Shown: positions 1-10,184 of the stretch, one piece after another
Layout of the letters: every line of letters begins with the position of its first letter
Position numbering within the stretch: the first letter of the stretch is position 1
Source: Obelidium mucronatum
Lineage: Eukaryota > Chytridiomycota > Chytridiomycetes > Chytridiales > Chytriomycetaceae
Direction of reading: 5' to 3'
Assembly (NCBI GenBank): GCA_025765595.1
Contig: JAIVFH010000271.1
Span: 1 to 36,382 of the forward strand
DNA length: 36,382 nucleotides
Position numbers and translations under genes: made by a program
The notes under the pieces: model-generated
Databases searched by the model: none
Told to the model about the DNA's origin: nothing
What the model saw: the letters and a program-made list of their open reading frames with translations, nothing else

Positions 1-35
1 TTAGCGGCATTTGTTCAAGATCAACCTTTGGCAAT

Positions 36-216
36 TATATGGCTAAGAGGCAGCTTATGACTCTCAGGGGAAGGGGCGGTGGACTTCGCTCGCGCACGTC
101 TCGTCCCTTTTCCGGTGAAGGACAATTCCTCCTATTTATACCTTCAGAACTCTGAAACACGGGGGTGTTTCCTAAGAACTCTAAGGCCATGCTCCGCACG
201 CCTACAGATTCTAACA
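36..216 (-). repeat. 3' LTR of the copia element (shortened)
   Basis: It matches 5162-5405 almost base for base from the shared ATGGCTAAGAGGCAGC onwards and ends in the same TCTAACA, which reads TGTTAGA on the element strand. It lacks about 60 bp present in the other LTR, between CGCTCGCGCACG and TCGTCCCTTTTCC. Its outer end has lost the TG/CA dinucleotide still present in the right copy. GCAAT at 31-35 is the target duplication. Confidence 0.85.
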
Positions 217-223
217 CTCCCCC
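217..223 (-). other. Polypurine tract of the copia element
   Basis: On the minus strand GGGGGAG lies directly against the TGTTAG start of the 3' LTR. This is where the plus-strand primer of an LTR retrotransposon sits. The call rests on position and composition. Confidence 0.6.
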
Positions 224-320
224 AGTTCTGAACAATAAACCGGACTTTATTTAAATAGACTTCAATTAAAGCTGCCTGTCTAGATAAACTCCCCCGATAC
301 AACATCCGAGCAAACTTTGG

Positions 321-1826
321 TCAACAACCATCTAACTGTTTCTCAGTCGCTTCTCCTTGGAGAACACGTAAATATGTCATACCAGTACGTCTTCGATGAC
401 CGACAAAGATTTGGCAGACCAACGGTTTGGTTCCAATATCAGAATCGTTCAAAGGGCCGGGAATGTGATTGCAATCAATCACACCTTCTTCGTAGAATTC
501 CCGCACCTTCCAATACCTTTGGTTCATCCACTTGCTAGCTTCAGTTCTTTTGTTCTCGCGCACTCGCTCAACAAAAGCTGTATTATCACTGAACATAGCC
601 AAGGGCATTGTCACATTGATATTCAAATCTTTGCACAAATCCAACAGGTAAGGAACTTCCAGAGATCCTTGATAGAAAGCAACATGTTCGGCTGCAGTTT
701 GATCCACAGTAACAAGTCCTTGCTTACAAGACCTCCACGATACCGGAGATTTTCCCATAAACTTGAAAATCCAACAGGTTTGAGCTTTCCCGCTTGCACT
801 GTCCGGTTCAGATGCGTCTGTTAATCCAACGAAATGGATCTGCTTTGGAACGGGATTCGGCGCACAATGATACACGATGCCCAAATTGTAAGTATGCTTT
901 ACATATTTCAGAATATGTTTGGCACCCTTCCAATGACGCAGAGTTGGCTTCGCGAGCGCACGTGCCCACAAGCTTACACTTAACGACATGTCCAATCGAC
1001 TTACAACGCAAGGATACATGATACTACCAATTAGCGAATTTTAGTCATACTTTGACGCATCCAAGGGTTGCTCATCATCTCTTTGAACGGAATAATCAGC
1101 GCTAGTCTCCATGGGGGTAGTGATCCCACTACACTTCTCCATCTTGAATTGTTTCAAGATCCGCTCCATGTAATTTGCCTGATGCATGAAGATATAACTT
1201 CGATCTGACGCATATTCTAGTTCAAGTCCCAAATGATATTCACAACGGCCCTGATACTTGACGTCAACTTTTGACTTCAACGCAGCAGCAATTGACTCCA
1301 CAATCCATTCGTGACAGACAATCAGAATATCATCAACGTAAAATGCGACCCATATAGTAAACCCATCAACAACTTTGACGAATAAACAAGGATCCGCGAA
1401 TGTTTGCGAGAAACCAAGTTTGACAAGGATTGAACATAACTTGCAATACCAAAGCAAACCAGCTTGCTTCAAGCCGTATAAGCCTTTGAGTAAACGCCAA
1501 ATTACTCCTTTAATTACTCCTTTCTTCTTGTAACTCGGGGGCGGTCGAACATAGACTATCACGTCCAGAACTCCATTCAAATACGCACCCACAGCATCCG
1601 CTAGGAATAGACCAAGTCCAAACCAGGCAGCAGCCGCTATCAAGAACCGTAACGTAGTCATTTTGATTACCGGGGAATACGTCTCAACGAAATTAACCCC
1701 ATATTTCTGGTAATCGCCTCGCACTACTACGCGCATCTTGAACTTCCCCACCTTACCCTCTGGCAAAGTGTAGATTTCCTGAGTAGGGAGTATCTCCGTT
1801 CCAGGAGGCACGTCACACTCAAGCAT
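321..1826 (-). pseudogene. copia pol: reverse transcriptase and RNase H, broken
   Basis: The reading frame from 1826 down to 1044 encodes the copia RT: PTQEIYTLPEGK, then SPVIKMTTLR, DAVGAYLNG, WRLLKGLYGLKQ and the catalytic AFYVDDILIV. After one in-frame stop (TAA, 1041-1043) the same frame resumes and encodes RNase H, with acidic positions in GLTDASE, TAAEHVAF and MFSDNTAF, ending at 321. The stop falls in the tether where copia proteins usually read YxxLIGSxMY. RT joins the upstream integrase linker through a further frame change near 1827-1870. RT would copy the element RNA in the cytoplasmic particle. The call is certain; activity of this copy is excluded. Confidence 0.92.
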
Positions 1827-1849
1827 TTCATTGTGTGTACCATGATTTG

Positions 1850-3379
1850 CTATATTTTGACTGCGTAAGATGAGTTAACAACCAAGTTACTAACCCAAAT
1901 CGGATCTCTTCCTTTGATTACCTCTGCCTGACAGAACATAGCATGATAGCCTATGTTCTCGGAAGAGTCCTCGTAATCCGATGAAGAATCCTCGTCTACT
2001 TCCTGAGAATCTTCGCTTTTGCTACCCGATTCCTCAGTACTCGATGCGCTTTCCGACCGCGTATCCTTTGCACGTTTACGTTGCGACTGACGGATAACGC
2101 TAGGACTCTCACTTTGCGTCGGGCTATCAGAATCTCCCTCCCCCTGTTCTTCAGGCAGGGCGACTTCTAATAAACTTTGCTTGCGCAGACTTACCGCTTG
2201 AGCTAACGTATTGTCTAACTCCGAGCGAAAATCCCTTTCTTCTTCTACAGTAAGGACTTCCTGAGCTTCCTCCGGGAATTGCAACTCAGTACTCTTGTCT
2301 TCGACGCATCCGGTCTTAGACTTCAACTTTGGAAACTCCGTTTCCATAAACGTACAATCTTGGAATCTGTGAAAACTCAGCATTCCATGATCGTTGATGC
2401 ATCTTATAATCGACGGAGAGTGATGTCCAACGTAAATCTTTGTAGCTACATCCGCTGACAATTCTCCTTTCTTGCCCTTCTTGAAGACAGGCACAAGAAC
2501 TTTACACCCAAAGGCTCGGTGATGACCTATCTCAGGTTTTATGCCATTGTGCTGGTTTGGCCATAAATTACGTAAATCTAGCGACGATGGCTGCGTATCC
2601 CCAGAGCTCTTTGGAGAACGACGCGTGAATATGAATTGTCCGAGACACACTCTTCACATGACCAATAGTCCGCTCAGCGACAGCATCCATGTGTGGATAA
2701 TCCACCACAATGGTTTCAACCGTAATCCCTCTAACTTCGCAGAGTTCTATGAAGCGATTGTTGGTTGCAATTTTTCCCGTTGTCCATCCGCAAAACACAA
2801 ACTGGTCTTTGCACGGTCTGTTCAATTAAAGCCATCACTACCAATAGTTTGGCTAACGCATGCAACTTGCGTTGAAGTAAACTTAAGAAGGAAAAACGCG
2901 AGAAATCATCCACAATGATTAGAAAATAATGGTACACCTGACCGTTATAATAAAATCCGTCCGCGAATTTGCCAGTAACATCAGCATGTAACATTTGCCT
3001 GGGCCAGTTGCCTTGATTACAGTCCAACGCGACTCTGAACCAACTTTGGCCAACTTAAACTTCCCAGCGACGCACGACTTGCATTGATGCTTTTCGTCAA
3101 TCACGATCAATTTGAACTGGTCAGAATTAACCAAACCACAATAAATCATCGCCATCAAGTACTTTGCGTTTGGGTGACCGAATCGTTGGTGAATCAGACG
3201 CGAATCAACCTTGATCGTCGCCGCGTTTGCGAAAACTCGATTCTTCAATCCTGAAGGTGCCAATTTCGCGTTGAATAAGACTAGACGCGTCTTCTTGTCA
3301 AAGAAAACCGCTCCGCTCAAGTCCACCTTGTATTCCCAATCGCGATTGTTCGCAAGTATATCAACATCCGCAAAGAAGG
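1850..3379 (-). pseudogene. copia pol: integrase, frameshifted
   Basis: Three overlapping minus-strand frames together cover the integrase. The N-terminal zinc finger is HQRFGH followed by CKSC (near 3180-3090). The catalytic core shows D in MLHADVTGKF, D in VLRMDNGK and the E-bearing AVAERTIGHV. The long acidic, serine-rich C-terminal linker (about 1900-2300) contains runs such as DSSSDYEDSS. Frames change near 2990, 2780 and 2620, so the protein is broken. The N-terminal end is cut by the hAT-like element whose boundary is 3380. The frame continues beyond that element at 3912. Confidence 0.9.
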
Positions 3380-3911
3380 CACGTACTATAGCGAGCGGCA
3401 CTCCCGATTCGGACCCCGATTCGGACTCCTAGTCGGAAATCGATTCGGAGTCCGACTAGGGCCCTAATAGGGACCGACTAGGAGCAATCCCTAATCGGGC
3501 GCGACTCGGAATGGCGGTTAGGCCAATTTGCGCTCCTATTCTCCCCCTAGCGTACTCCTAACCTGTTTCCAGTAGGAGATTACTGCTTTTTCCTTTTATT
3601 TTGAGGGGTTTTCTTTCTCCTAGTCGGACTTCCGAAGAGGACATAGCATCAAATGAGAAAAATTACCTAAACTACTGAAAACTTTTTTAAAATAAAGCTA
3701 TTAGAACTCCTTTTAAGAGGTGGCGAATGCTATAAGGACAGGTCCGATTGGCGCATTTGCGATTAGGAGCGCCACTAGGACTTCTAATAGCGCCCTATTG
3801 GGCTCCTAATTGGTCCAGCTCCTATTCAGGTCCGATTCGGACTCCTAGTCGGACTCCTAGTTGGGCCCTAATCGGACCCCGAATCGCGCGTGCCGCTCGG
3901 ACCCCGGGCTG
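3380..3911 (+). mobile_element. hAT-like non-autonomous element, copy A
   Basis: This 532-bp element starts CACGTACTATAG and ends GGACCCCGGGCTG. The octamer AAAGAAGG precedes it (3372-3379) and follows it (3912-3919), an exact 8-bp target duplication inside the copia pol gene. Both ends carry CGAGCGGCAC at positions 13-22 in inverted orientation. The interior is built from short repeated words such as GATTCGGACTCC and CTAGTCGG. No transposase is present. An 8-bp duplication with CA...TG ends fits hAT; assignment to that superfamily is inference. It is nearly identical to copy B at 14173. Confidence 0.88.
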
Positions 3912-4120
3912 AAAGAAGGTAGTAGTACAATCCACAGAATAAATCGCGTCTTGAATTGTAATCCTATGTTCATTTATAACAAAATGAACAACGCCTTGCC
4001 TTGTACCCGTCAGGCAAGTGCCTTTCTTCGCGACGCCAATGTTGATCAATACCTCCTTGAAGGATTCAAACCAATCTGCATTTGGAATCAGCGTCTTGTT
4101 GCATCAAGGATCCAAAATCC
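3912..4120 (-). pseudogene. copia pol: protease to integrase start
   Basis: Minus-strand reading gives WILD at about 4115-4104, the start of the copia protease motif WILDSG, but the SG is missing and the frame then shifts, which looks like a short deletion in the active site. Downstream the frame reads through ADWFESFKEV and IQDAIYSVDC, and joins the integrase N-terminus on the far side of hAT-like copy A. The protease would cleave the Gag-Pol precursor; this one lacks its catalytic motif. Confidence 0.75.
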
Positions 4121-4222
4121 CTTTGTATAGTTGTGACATTTCTTTCAAAGTCTCTTAACAATACAATGCAATCACAAAGAATCGGAAAAACTGAATTTTA
4201 AGAAGAAAGGAACAATAAACAT

Positions 4223-4495
4223 TCAAGTGTTTCTGAGAATTCCATTCCCAGGCGTCCAACCGACATGTTTAGGTTCAATTCCAACATCATTTTTCGCCAT
4301 GTTTGACTGAATTGCGGGAGTCCCCTTGGGCTTTTCTCCTCCCCTGTTGGTTTTAACACGCTTCTTCTTTTGAGGACACGAAGAACTGAAGTGATCCGTA
4401 TCACCACATTCCCAACAAGAACCGCATTCCCACTCCGGGTTGTGAAATCCAGAACAGTCATCGCACTTCGGAAACTTTCGTTGTTTCGAAGCCAC
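4223..4495 (-). pseudogene. copia gag fragment with CCHC zinc knuckle
   Basis: The 90-residue frame has CWECGDTDHFSSSC, a CX2CX4HX4C retroviral-type zinc knuckle, preceded by CDDCSGFHNPEWECGSC and followed by a lysine-rich stretch. This is the C-terminal nucleic-acid-binding part of Gag, which packages the element RNA. A clean upstream Gag frame is not visible. Confidence 0.8.
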
Positions 4496-4595
4496 TTTCT
4501 GTGATTTCTTAGCGTTCTTCTGTTGTCACGAGCCCATATTTTGCTGATCATTGCGCACAACGATCCAACCAAACAAACTCTTTTTTGCATACTGC

Positions 4596-5161
4596 ATAGT
4601 TTAGAGATAACTATTTATTGAATAAACAACTACTAAAACATAAAGAAAACATTCTTTTATGAGTTCGACGACGTTTGGTCCGCTCTCGAGTGGTTCTAAA
4701 TTTAGCAACACCACTATCATTGCAATAACACACGCAGGTGCAAACCTACCAAAAAACCGGCAGCGTTTCCTTACATGATCAGTAGGATCGTAAATCCACA
4801 GAGCATTCCGCAACTCGACGCTAGGGAGCGATGATCGATGTCCTGTCAAACCACAAACAAGTCAACAGCTTTGGCGCCCCAAGGCGCTTGTCCACCAAAC
4901 TTGGTGATGACATTGAAGGACTCGTTCTGATCACAGATCTATCCAGGCGCCACACGGCATCGCCAGTCTCAGTGATAACTACAACTGAAACACCTGAAAC
5001 TTTGAGGCGTCAAACGATCAAACGCTTTAATCTAGCCAACAAAGAGAAGCCAAACAGCCTGCGTATTTGCAAAGCACATAACAACATAAGCCGAGCTGTT
5101 TGGGCTCATAACTTATCATAATCGGTAGGTGACGCAGCACCGGACAATCACAGCCGCTAGA
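4596..5161 (-). other. Degenerate gag 5' part and leader of copia element
   Basis: Between the zinc-knuckle frame and the 5' LTR only short, interrupted frames are found (for example 4601-4849). They do not show recognisable Gag motifs. No primer-binding site complementary to a tRNA 3' end was recognised next to the LTR edge at 5161. Confidence 0.5.
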
Positions 5162-5405
5162 TGTTGTATGGCTAAGAGGCAGCTTATGACTCTCAGGGGA
5201 AGGGGCGGTGGACGTCGCTCGCGCACGAGCTTACTTCCGCAAAAGCGACAAGGGTGAAGTATCGTGCACGCGCACACTTCTCCGCATGTTCGTCCCTTTT
5301 CCGGTGAAGGACATTTCCTCCTATTTATACCTTCAGAACTCTGAAACACGGGGGTGTTTCTTAAGAACTCTTAGGCCATGCTCCGCACGCCTACAGATTC
5401 TAACA
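5162..5405 (-). repeat. 5' LTR of the copia element
   Basis: This 244-bp LTR is bounded on the plus strand by TGTTGTATGG and ATTCTAACA, so it has TG...CA ends on either strand. GCAAT follows directly (5406-5410) and matches 31-35. It is longer than the other LTR by about 60 bp (AGCTTACTTCCGC to CCGCATGT). Confidence 0.88.
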
Positions 5406-5420
5406 GCAATAAGACCAGAT

Positions 5421-6513
5421 CACGTACTATAGCGAGCAGCACTCCCGATTCAGACCCTATTCGGAGTCCTATTCGGAAAACAATTCGGAGTCCGAATTGG
5501 ACTAGGCTGTCCGTTAGGCGTAACGGCACGGACTCCAATTGAGCTCCAAATGCGCTTCCAATTGGATTTACAGCTCCTAACGGCTTTTTCAGCCCATCAC
5601 TAATAGCGCGTTGATAGTCCTAGTCCCAAAGCTAGTCAAATGCGGCTAGGGGTCCTACTAGGATCCCCGTTAGGACTCCAAATCTCAAAAAATTTGTGCA
5701 TCTGGTGGGGTTTGAAGCCATCAATAAAATTTTCTGAGCCTTCATCCTGAAATTTTCTGCCAAAAATTTCACTCAAATGGAAAAAGTTGTCGCCCAGTGC
5801 CCTTAATGGGTTTAATTAATGACGTAATACAAACTTGTGTCTCACATATGTTAAATCATTATTATTCCATTGTTATTTCTATTTGACTGAGCTACCTTTT
5901 GAATTCAAATCAAGTTAATTAATTCTTCAGATTTCACAATCAGGAATTTATTCACTACAAAATAAGTAGCTGTGTTTGCACGCAATCAAGAATTAATTGC
6001 GAGCGAAGCAAGTTTTAAGATTGTTCTTGTGTGCGTTTGAGTAAGGTAAATAAAGTGTGAGCGGGTCCTTTTTCAAAAATGTGTAGCGGCAAAAATGAGA
6101 AAAAACTTCAAAATCCTCCTGACCCGTCAGTTCCCACCCCTTCCTGGATTTTTAGGGTGCAAAAGGACGGCGCAGAGGAGGCGCGTCGAATGCTCCATTT
6201 GGATTTTCGATCGGGTGCACCTAAGGTGAGATGACGGCGTTTTGATATTCACGCACAGAATAAAAGAGACCAAAGCACATTGGAAACAATATCTATGTTC
6301 ATAAAAGACTATCTCTGTTCTTAACGTTACCCGTATATGTTTCGAACTCAGGATGCTTCCGTAGTTGTTTTAGTCTTCTCCGGGAATCATTCGAACCACA
6401 AATTGACATGATCACAATTAGGAAGCTTTGTTATAAATGCATTCTTTATCTGTTCACCGAATAGGGCCCAAATTGGACCCCAAATTTGCGCGTGCCGCTT
6501 GGACCCCAGGCTG
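5421..6513 (+). mobile_element. hAT-like non-autonomous element, copy C (long form)
   Basis: It starts CACGTACTATAG and ends GGACCCCAGGCTG, with the octamer GACCAGAT on both sides (5413-5420 and 6514-6521). At 1093 bp it is twice the length of copies A and B and shares its interior with copy D, for example the AT-rich part around GCATCTGGTGGGGTTTGAAG. Inverted CGAGC(G/A)GCAC is present near each end. No open frame for a transposase was found. It sits 15 bp from the end of the copia element. Confidence 0.87.
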
Positions 6514-6521
6514 GACCAGAT

Positions 6522-6759
6522 GATGACTTCAATTGTCTAGGGGTTTGTTGGTCTACTTTCAGAGAAACTTTCAACCCTGTGTTTCGTAAACAATAAACAT
6601 GCTCTTTTACTTTATTGAAGAACACAATGTTGGATTAGTGCAGGTGAATCCTGACAAGAATATCCCAAGAAATATCAGGATAGAATTAAGAAAGGTCTCG
6701 CAATATATGAAAAAAAATCAAGCTGCTCATGGGCCGCTCACAACCTGCTGACAAGTTGC
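6522..6759. other. Unassigned AT-rich DNA
   Basis: No motif or credible reading frame was recognised between hAT-like copy C and the Y1 remnant. Confidence 0.4.
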
Positions 6760-7100
6760 ATGCAGTTGCAACTAACTATTGGTGTCGTTGTTGCAATTAG
6801 AAGGTGACCATCAAACTAGTGAGGGAAGCAACCACGGGCTGAAGACCCCAAAGTGGGGCAGCAGCTCCAGCTTGATGCTCTCCTTTCTAAACACCACCAA
6901 CCTGTTCGCTACTTTTTTGGCGTGTTCTTTCACCTTCACGGACTCCAGTCCAGGAGTACAGGTTGATGGCAAACCTGTTGCCACGTGTCTTGACCTTAGG
7001 CGAAAATGGCGATAAGTTCTCAGATGTGCGGCATGGCGTCTTTGAATTTTGTAAGTTTGATTCTAATACAAAACTCCAAGTTGTTAGCTACACTTGACTG
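6760..7100 (-). pseudogene. Y1 gene fragment, copy 1 (unknown function)
   Basis: On the minus strand a frame reads KVKEHAKKVANRLVVFRKES then LELLPHFGVFSPWLLPSLV, preceded by GLESV and by sequence encoding AMPHI. The same gene is found on the plus strand at 17290-17631, where TGTxCTCCTGGACTGGAGT, the ACCTTCTAATTGCAA intron stretch and the following exon start are shared. Stops and frame changes show it is dead. No family was recognised. The shared part covers an exon, a short intron ending ACCAATAG and the start of the next exon. Confidence 0.55.
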
Positions 7101-7389
7101 CACCAACAGCAAAAACCCTCTCACCTCCCTGCAACAAGCTCCTCAACTCCATCTGTGTCGAGGCCAAACTCTTGCCCCTTTGTTCTGTTTTCTAGCTCTC
7201 ATAACTGTGCAGGTTTTGTTGCTGAAAAATATATAACTCAAACCACTGGTAAAAAAAAAAATTAGCCCACCAACCTGTCACATCAGTGCGGCTCAGCCCC
7301 TGCTCAGACATGTGCTTCTGATGCTTGATCATCTGGTGTTTGGTGGCTGATGCTGACTTTTAGATGCGTTTTCGTTTGTTACGCATTAT

Positions 7390-7815
7390 GAAATCAACCT
7401 GCCACCGCTGCGTGCCCTGTCGCTCCTGCTGAGATCCTTGCCGCTCTGGATTGAATTGCCTTTCTACACCCTGCTAGATCACAACCTGGATCTAAGGCAA
7501 TTAGAATCCCTCCTGCCTTCCAATCCTGGCAAGATTCTATTCCTGCCATCCTCCAGTATCTTGCAGAACGCTTGATGTCAGCGGAGTATTTCTCAACAGC
7601 TTGCTACCATGATGGTCAACCACACAAAAGGAGCTTTGTCCTGGGTTTTTTGATCCGTTGGAGCAATGGGAGCAACAGCATGCAGTGTTTTCTGCTCCAA
7701 TCATGTTGTGTCAACTCATCAACCACTACCGCCACTCCCCCCTCCATCAGGACTATCTCCAATTACCCACCAATCAGCAGCTCTTCAAGCTGTGTGTGTC
7801 CACATAGCTATCAAA
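7390..7815 (+). pseudogene. Y2 gene fragment, copy 1 (unknown function)
   Basis: Plus-strand frames read LPPLRALSLLLRSLPLWIEL, DHNLDLRQLESLLPSNPGK and later VFCSNHVVSTHQPLPP. Each is matched on the minus strand between about 16990 and 16450. The two copies lie in opposite orientation and in both the Y1 fragment lies head to head with Y2. Frames are interrupted. No domain was recognised; the proline-rich stretch is where the other copy has a 32-nt G tract. Confidence 0.5.
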
Positions 7816-7886
7816 ACAGTGAAGAAGCAATAAATAAAACAATGCCCCAATCAGCGCTTTGCCTTCTTGCTTGCACTTCCTTCCTG

Positions 7887-8875
7887 GAAGACACACAAAG
7901 TTGAGATAAAATAAAGAACGTTTTAGTTTAAGATTAATTGACGCATTTAAAGAATGTTAAAAGTTACTTTTATTTTATTATTTTTTATTAATATTGCAAC
8001 TTTCCCGCCAATGAGGCAGTAATCAAAGTGAGCTTTGAAGCGCTTTGTCCTCACCGCATTTTTGCGCTTAACGGTCAGCTGACATTCCTGAAGATGCCAT
8101 GGCAACAAAAGACCACATGGTTTTGTTTGTGTACGTTGGAAGTTCGCTGCCATCCTCGTAATCTGCATTTGTAGTGGTTGGTGGAGGCATGATTGAGTTG
8201 TTGAATGTTGAGCGTTGGGTTGTGCAAAAAAGCCTGAAAAATCCAAATACACCGAAAAAATTAGACGCAAAAAACAGATTTAGGTTTAACTGACGCAGTT
8301 CCGTGGTTATCCACAGGAAATTTGCTAAACTTTGACAATAGATCAAACAAGATAAGTTTATTGTTTCTCCCACCAATTTTTTTTGTCATTACACTAAAAA
8401 AAACGAACTTATGAAAGAAAAACACTGGAATAACTTGAAGATACCACCTTATAATTTTTGCTCCCATCTGACCCTTTTGCGTGAAAAGCAAAGGTGGGAT
8501 GAAATTTTCCGATTTGGCCAAAAAGCCCGAAAAAAAGCCTGAAACATACCTTTTTTTCTTGACGCAAAAACTAAACTAAAATGCCACCCAAAGTCCAGTA
8601 CGCCAATGCAAAAGATTGGAGCACTGTGGAAGACAAGGCTCTTTGATGTGTACAAGCAACATGGAATGCCGGCTAATGCGAAGGGCAAGTGGTGTCGCGA
8701 AACTTGAATTGTTTTGAGGCCAAAGTCTGTCAAGCAATGAGCAGCACAGAATGCAATTCAGCCTGTTGCTTACATGTTAACTTTTTTGGTATCTGGTCAG
8801 CAAAGCGAGTATGCCGCGGATTGGAGTAAATAATATATTTGATTGAATAAATTTAAACTCTTTGATTTTGTGCAT
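7887..8875. mobile_element. Insertion of about 0.99 kb in gene V copy 1
   Basis: Gene V is uninterrupted at 13397-13902, but in this inverted copy it is split. Sequence encoding the terminal GSASKKAKR lies at 7827-7886 and the preceding part begins at 8883. CTTCCTG flanks the insert (7880-7886 and 8876-8882), which looks like a 7-8 bp target duplication. No long inverted ends were seen. Inside is a broken Myb/SANT-like frame (8581 onward). The superfamily is undetermined. Confidence 0.6.
8581..8707 (+). pseudogene. Myb/SANT-like fragment
   Basis: Starting at ATG 8581 the frame reads MPPKVQYANAKDWSTVEDKAL, then hits TGA. The next frame continues FDVYKQHGMPANAKGKWC. W-x-VEDKAL...GKW resembles the first helices of a Myb/SANT DNA-binding domain. 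The break between AL and FDV looks like a small deletion. Similarity is by motif only. Confidence 0.4.
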
Positions 8876-8882
8876 CTTCCTG

Positions 8883-9165
8883 AAGCGGCTCCTGCCAATA
8901 CGCCTTCTTGACATGTTGGTTGTTTGCAAAGGCCTGAAGCACCACATACGTATCTGGCTTGCACTGATGGCGGCTTTACCCAGCCATGTACAAGTGCAGG
9001 TGGTTGAACGCTTGGATGAAGCTGCCAGAATTGTGGTTTTTGTCAGGGGCACCAGCATGGAACACAAGCTTTTTGGTCCATTCATCGAAATGATATTTTG
9101 CTAATTCAAAAGTTAATGTCATTCCGCTGTATGTTGCAAAGAAGCACTTGTACTTCAAGAAGATC
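8883..9165 (-). pseudogene. Gene V fragment, copy 1 (unknown function)
   Basis: Minus-strand frames encode KYKCFFATYSGMTLTFELAK, FHAGAPDKNHNSGSFIQAF and, after a frame change, NNQHVKKAY. This is about 85-90 percent identical by eye to the plus-strand gene at 13585-13902. It is cut by the 0.99-kb insertion on one side and by the terminus of repeat X at 9167 on the other. The exon start corresponds exactly to the splice acceptor at 13584. Confidence 0.6.
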
Positions 9166-9166
9166 T

Positions 9167-9476
9167 ACTAGAGACATACACTCAGTCACTTTGCGTCTTC
9201 GCAGTGCAGGTTGCAAATTCATTTTGTCTTTATAGGATTTCAATCCCTGTGGGCAAACATTTCTTTCCAGGGTGTGTTTTATTATGATTGCCAGAAAATT
9301 TAAAGAGGCTGCCTCTTGCTTTCCAAAGAAACTCTGGTGAGCTAGATTCTCATCGTTTGTTTGGAGCTTCCATAATTTGTGTGTTAGTTGGTGTTACATT
9401 GGTGAAAATCACTTGGAGTGACAGGACAGCTGGAAAATTGCAGGTTGCTTGTCAACCTGCCATGTTAAGGGGGAGT

Positions 9477-9512
<36 letters not shown>

Positions 9513-10106
9513 GTAGGCCAATTCCTTGTAGTTCTATTTATAGCAAAGATGTTCCTACTTTGTTCAAATGGTTTTAGGGTTAAGAAAGGAATTTTTAATA
9601 CTTCTATTTCTAGAAAATGGACACGTTCAAGCTGTTGCTTCCCTGGCAATTAAAATCTCAAGAAGGGTTTTTTGACCAGAGTAATCATGTTTTACTTATT
9701 TAATTTTCTGGCTGCTGTCATGTCATGCTTGTCCACCTGAAAACCAGAATAAGCTTTCCTCTAATTGATTTCATTGACTAACACAAATTATGGAAGCTCT
9801 AAAAGAAGGCAAAATAAGAAGTGACTCAAGGCCAGATTAATGCCTAATAAGCAGTACGGATTGCAGGCAGACTCATGATGAGAATCTGTCTGCTTTTGGC
9901 TTGTTTGACATCTCCCCCAAGATTTTAAACTTGGAAACAAAGCCTCTTTTAATTTCTAGCAATCAAAATAGAAATTCAGACTTATCACAAGCTCCCCTAA
10001 AAAGAAATTTTCTGCTTACAAGCATTGCAATCCCACTAAGTCCTGATTCTCTGTAGTTGCAACATGCACTGCAAAGAGGCAAAGCGGCTGAGCGTATGTC
10101 TCTAGT
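9167..10106. mobile_element. Repeat family X, copy 1, with long inverted ends
   Basis: It begins ACTAGAGACATACACTCAGT and ends CTGAGCGTATGTCTCTAGT, and inverted similarity continues inward for roughly 300 bp. Both ends contain versions of GCAGTGCAGGTTGCAA, an element ending in ATTGCCAGAAAATTTAAAGA, and a TTTCCAAAGAAACTC-type word. No clear target duplication was seen and no transposase is encoded. It contains a G32 tract at its centre. Confidence 0.65.
9479..9510 (+). repeat. G32 homopolymer
   Basis: Thirty-two consecutive G. In sister copies of repeat X the corresponding place reads TTTGAGGGGGTTGGAGGCC (for example reverse strand near 11940), so the tract grew from a G5-type run. Confidence 0.95.
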
Positions 10107-10184
10107 TGACTTGGAAACCAAAGTAACTCCAGATAACGCAACTGTCTCAAGAAGGGTTTTTGCTGTTATTTCGCAAACAATTTA

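Larger units (their letters stand above)
36..5405 (-). mobile_element. Ty1/copia LTR retrotransposon, decayed
   Basis: Related sequences at 36-216 and 5162-5405 act as LTRs, and the pentamer GCAAT stands outside both (31-35 and 5406-5410), matching the 5-bp target duplication usual for LTR elements. Read on the minus strand, the order is gag zinc knuckle, protease, integrase, reverse transcriptase, RNase H, which is the Ty1/copia (Pseudoviridae-type) order. The coding region has several frameshifts, at least one in-frame stop and an inserted hAT-like element at 3380-3911, so this copy cannot be autonomous. The LTRs differ by a gap of about 60 bp and substitutions, so the insertion is not recent. 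Confidence 0.93.
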
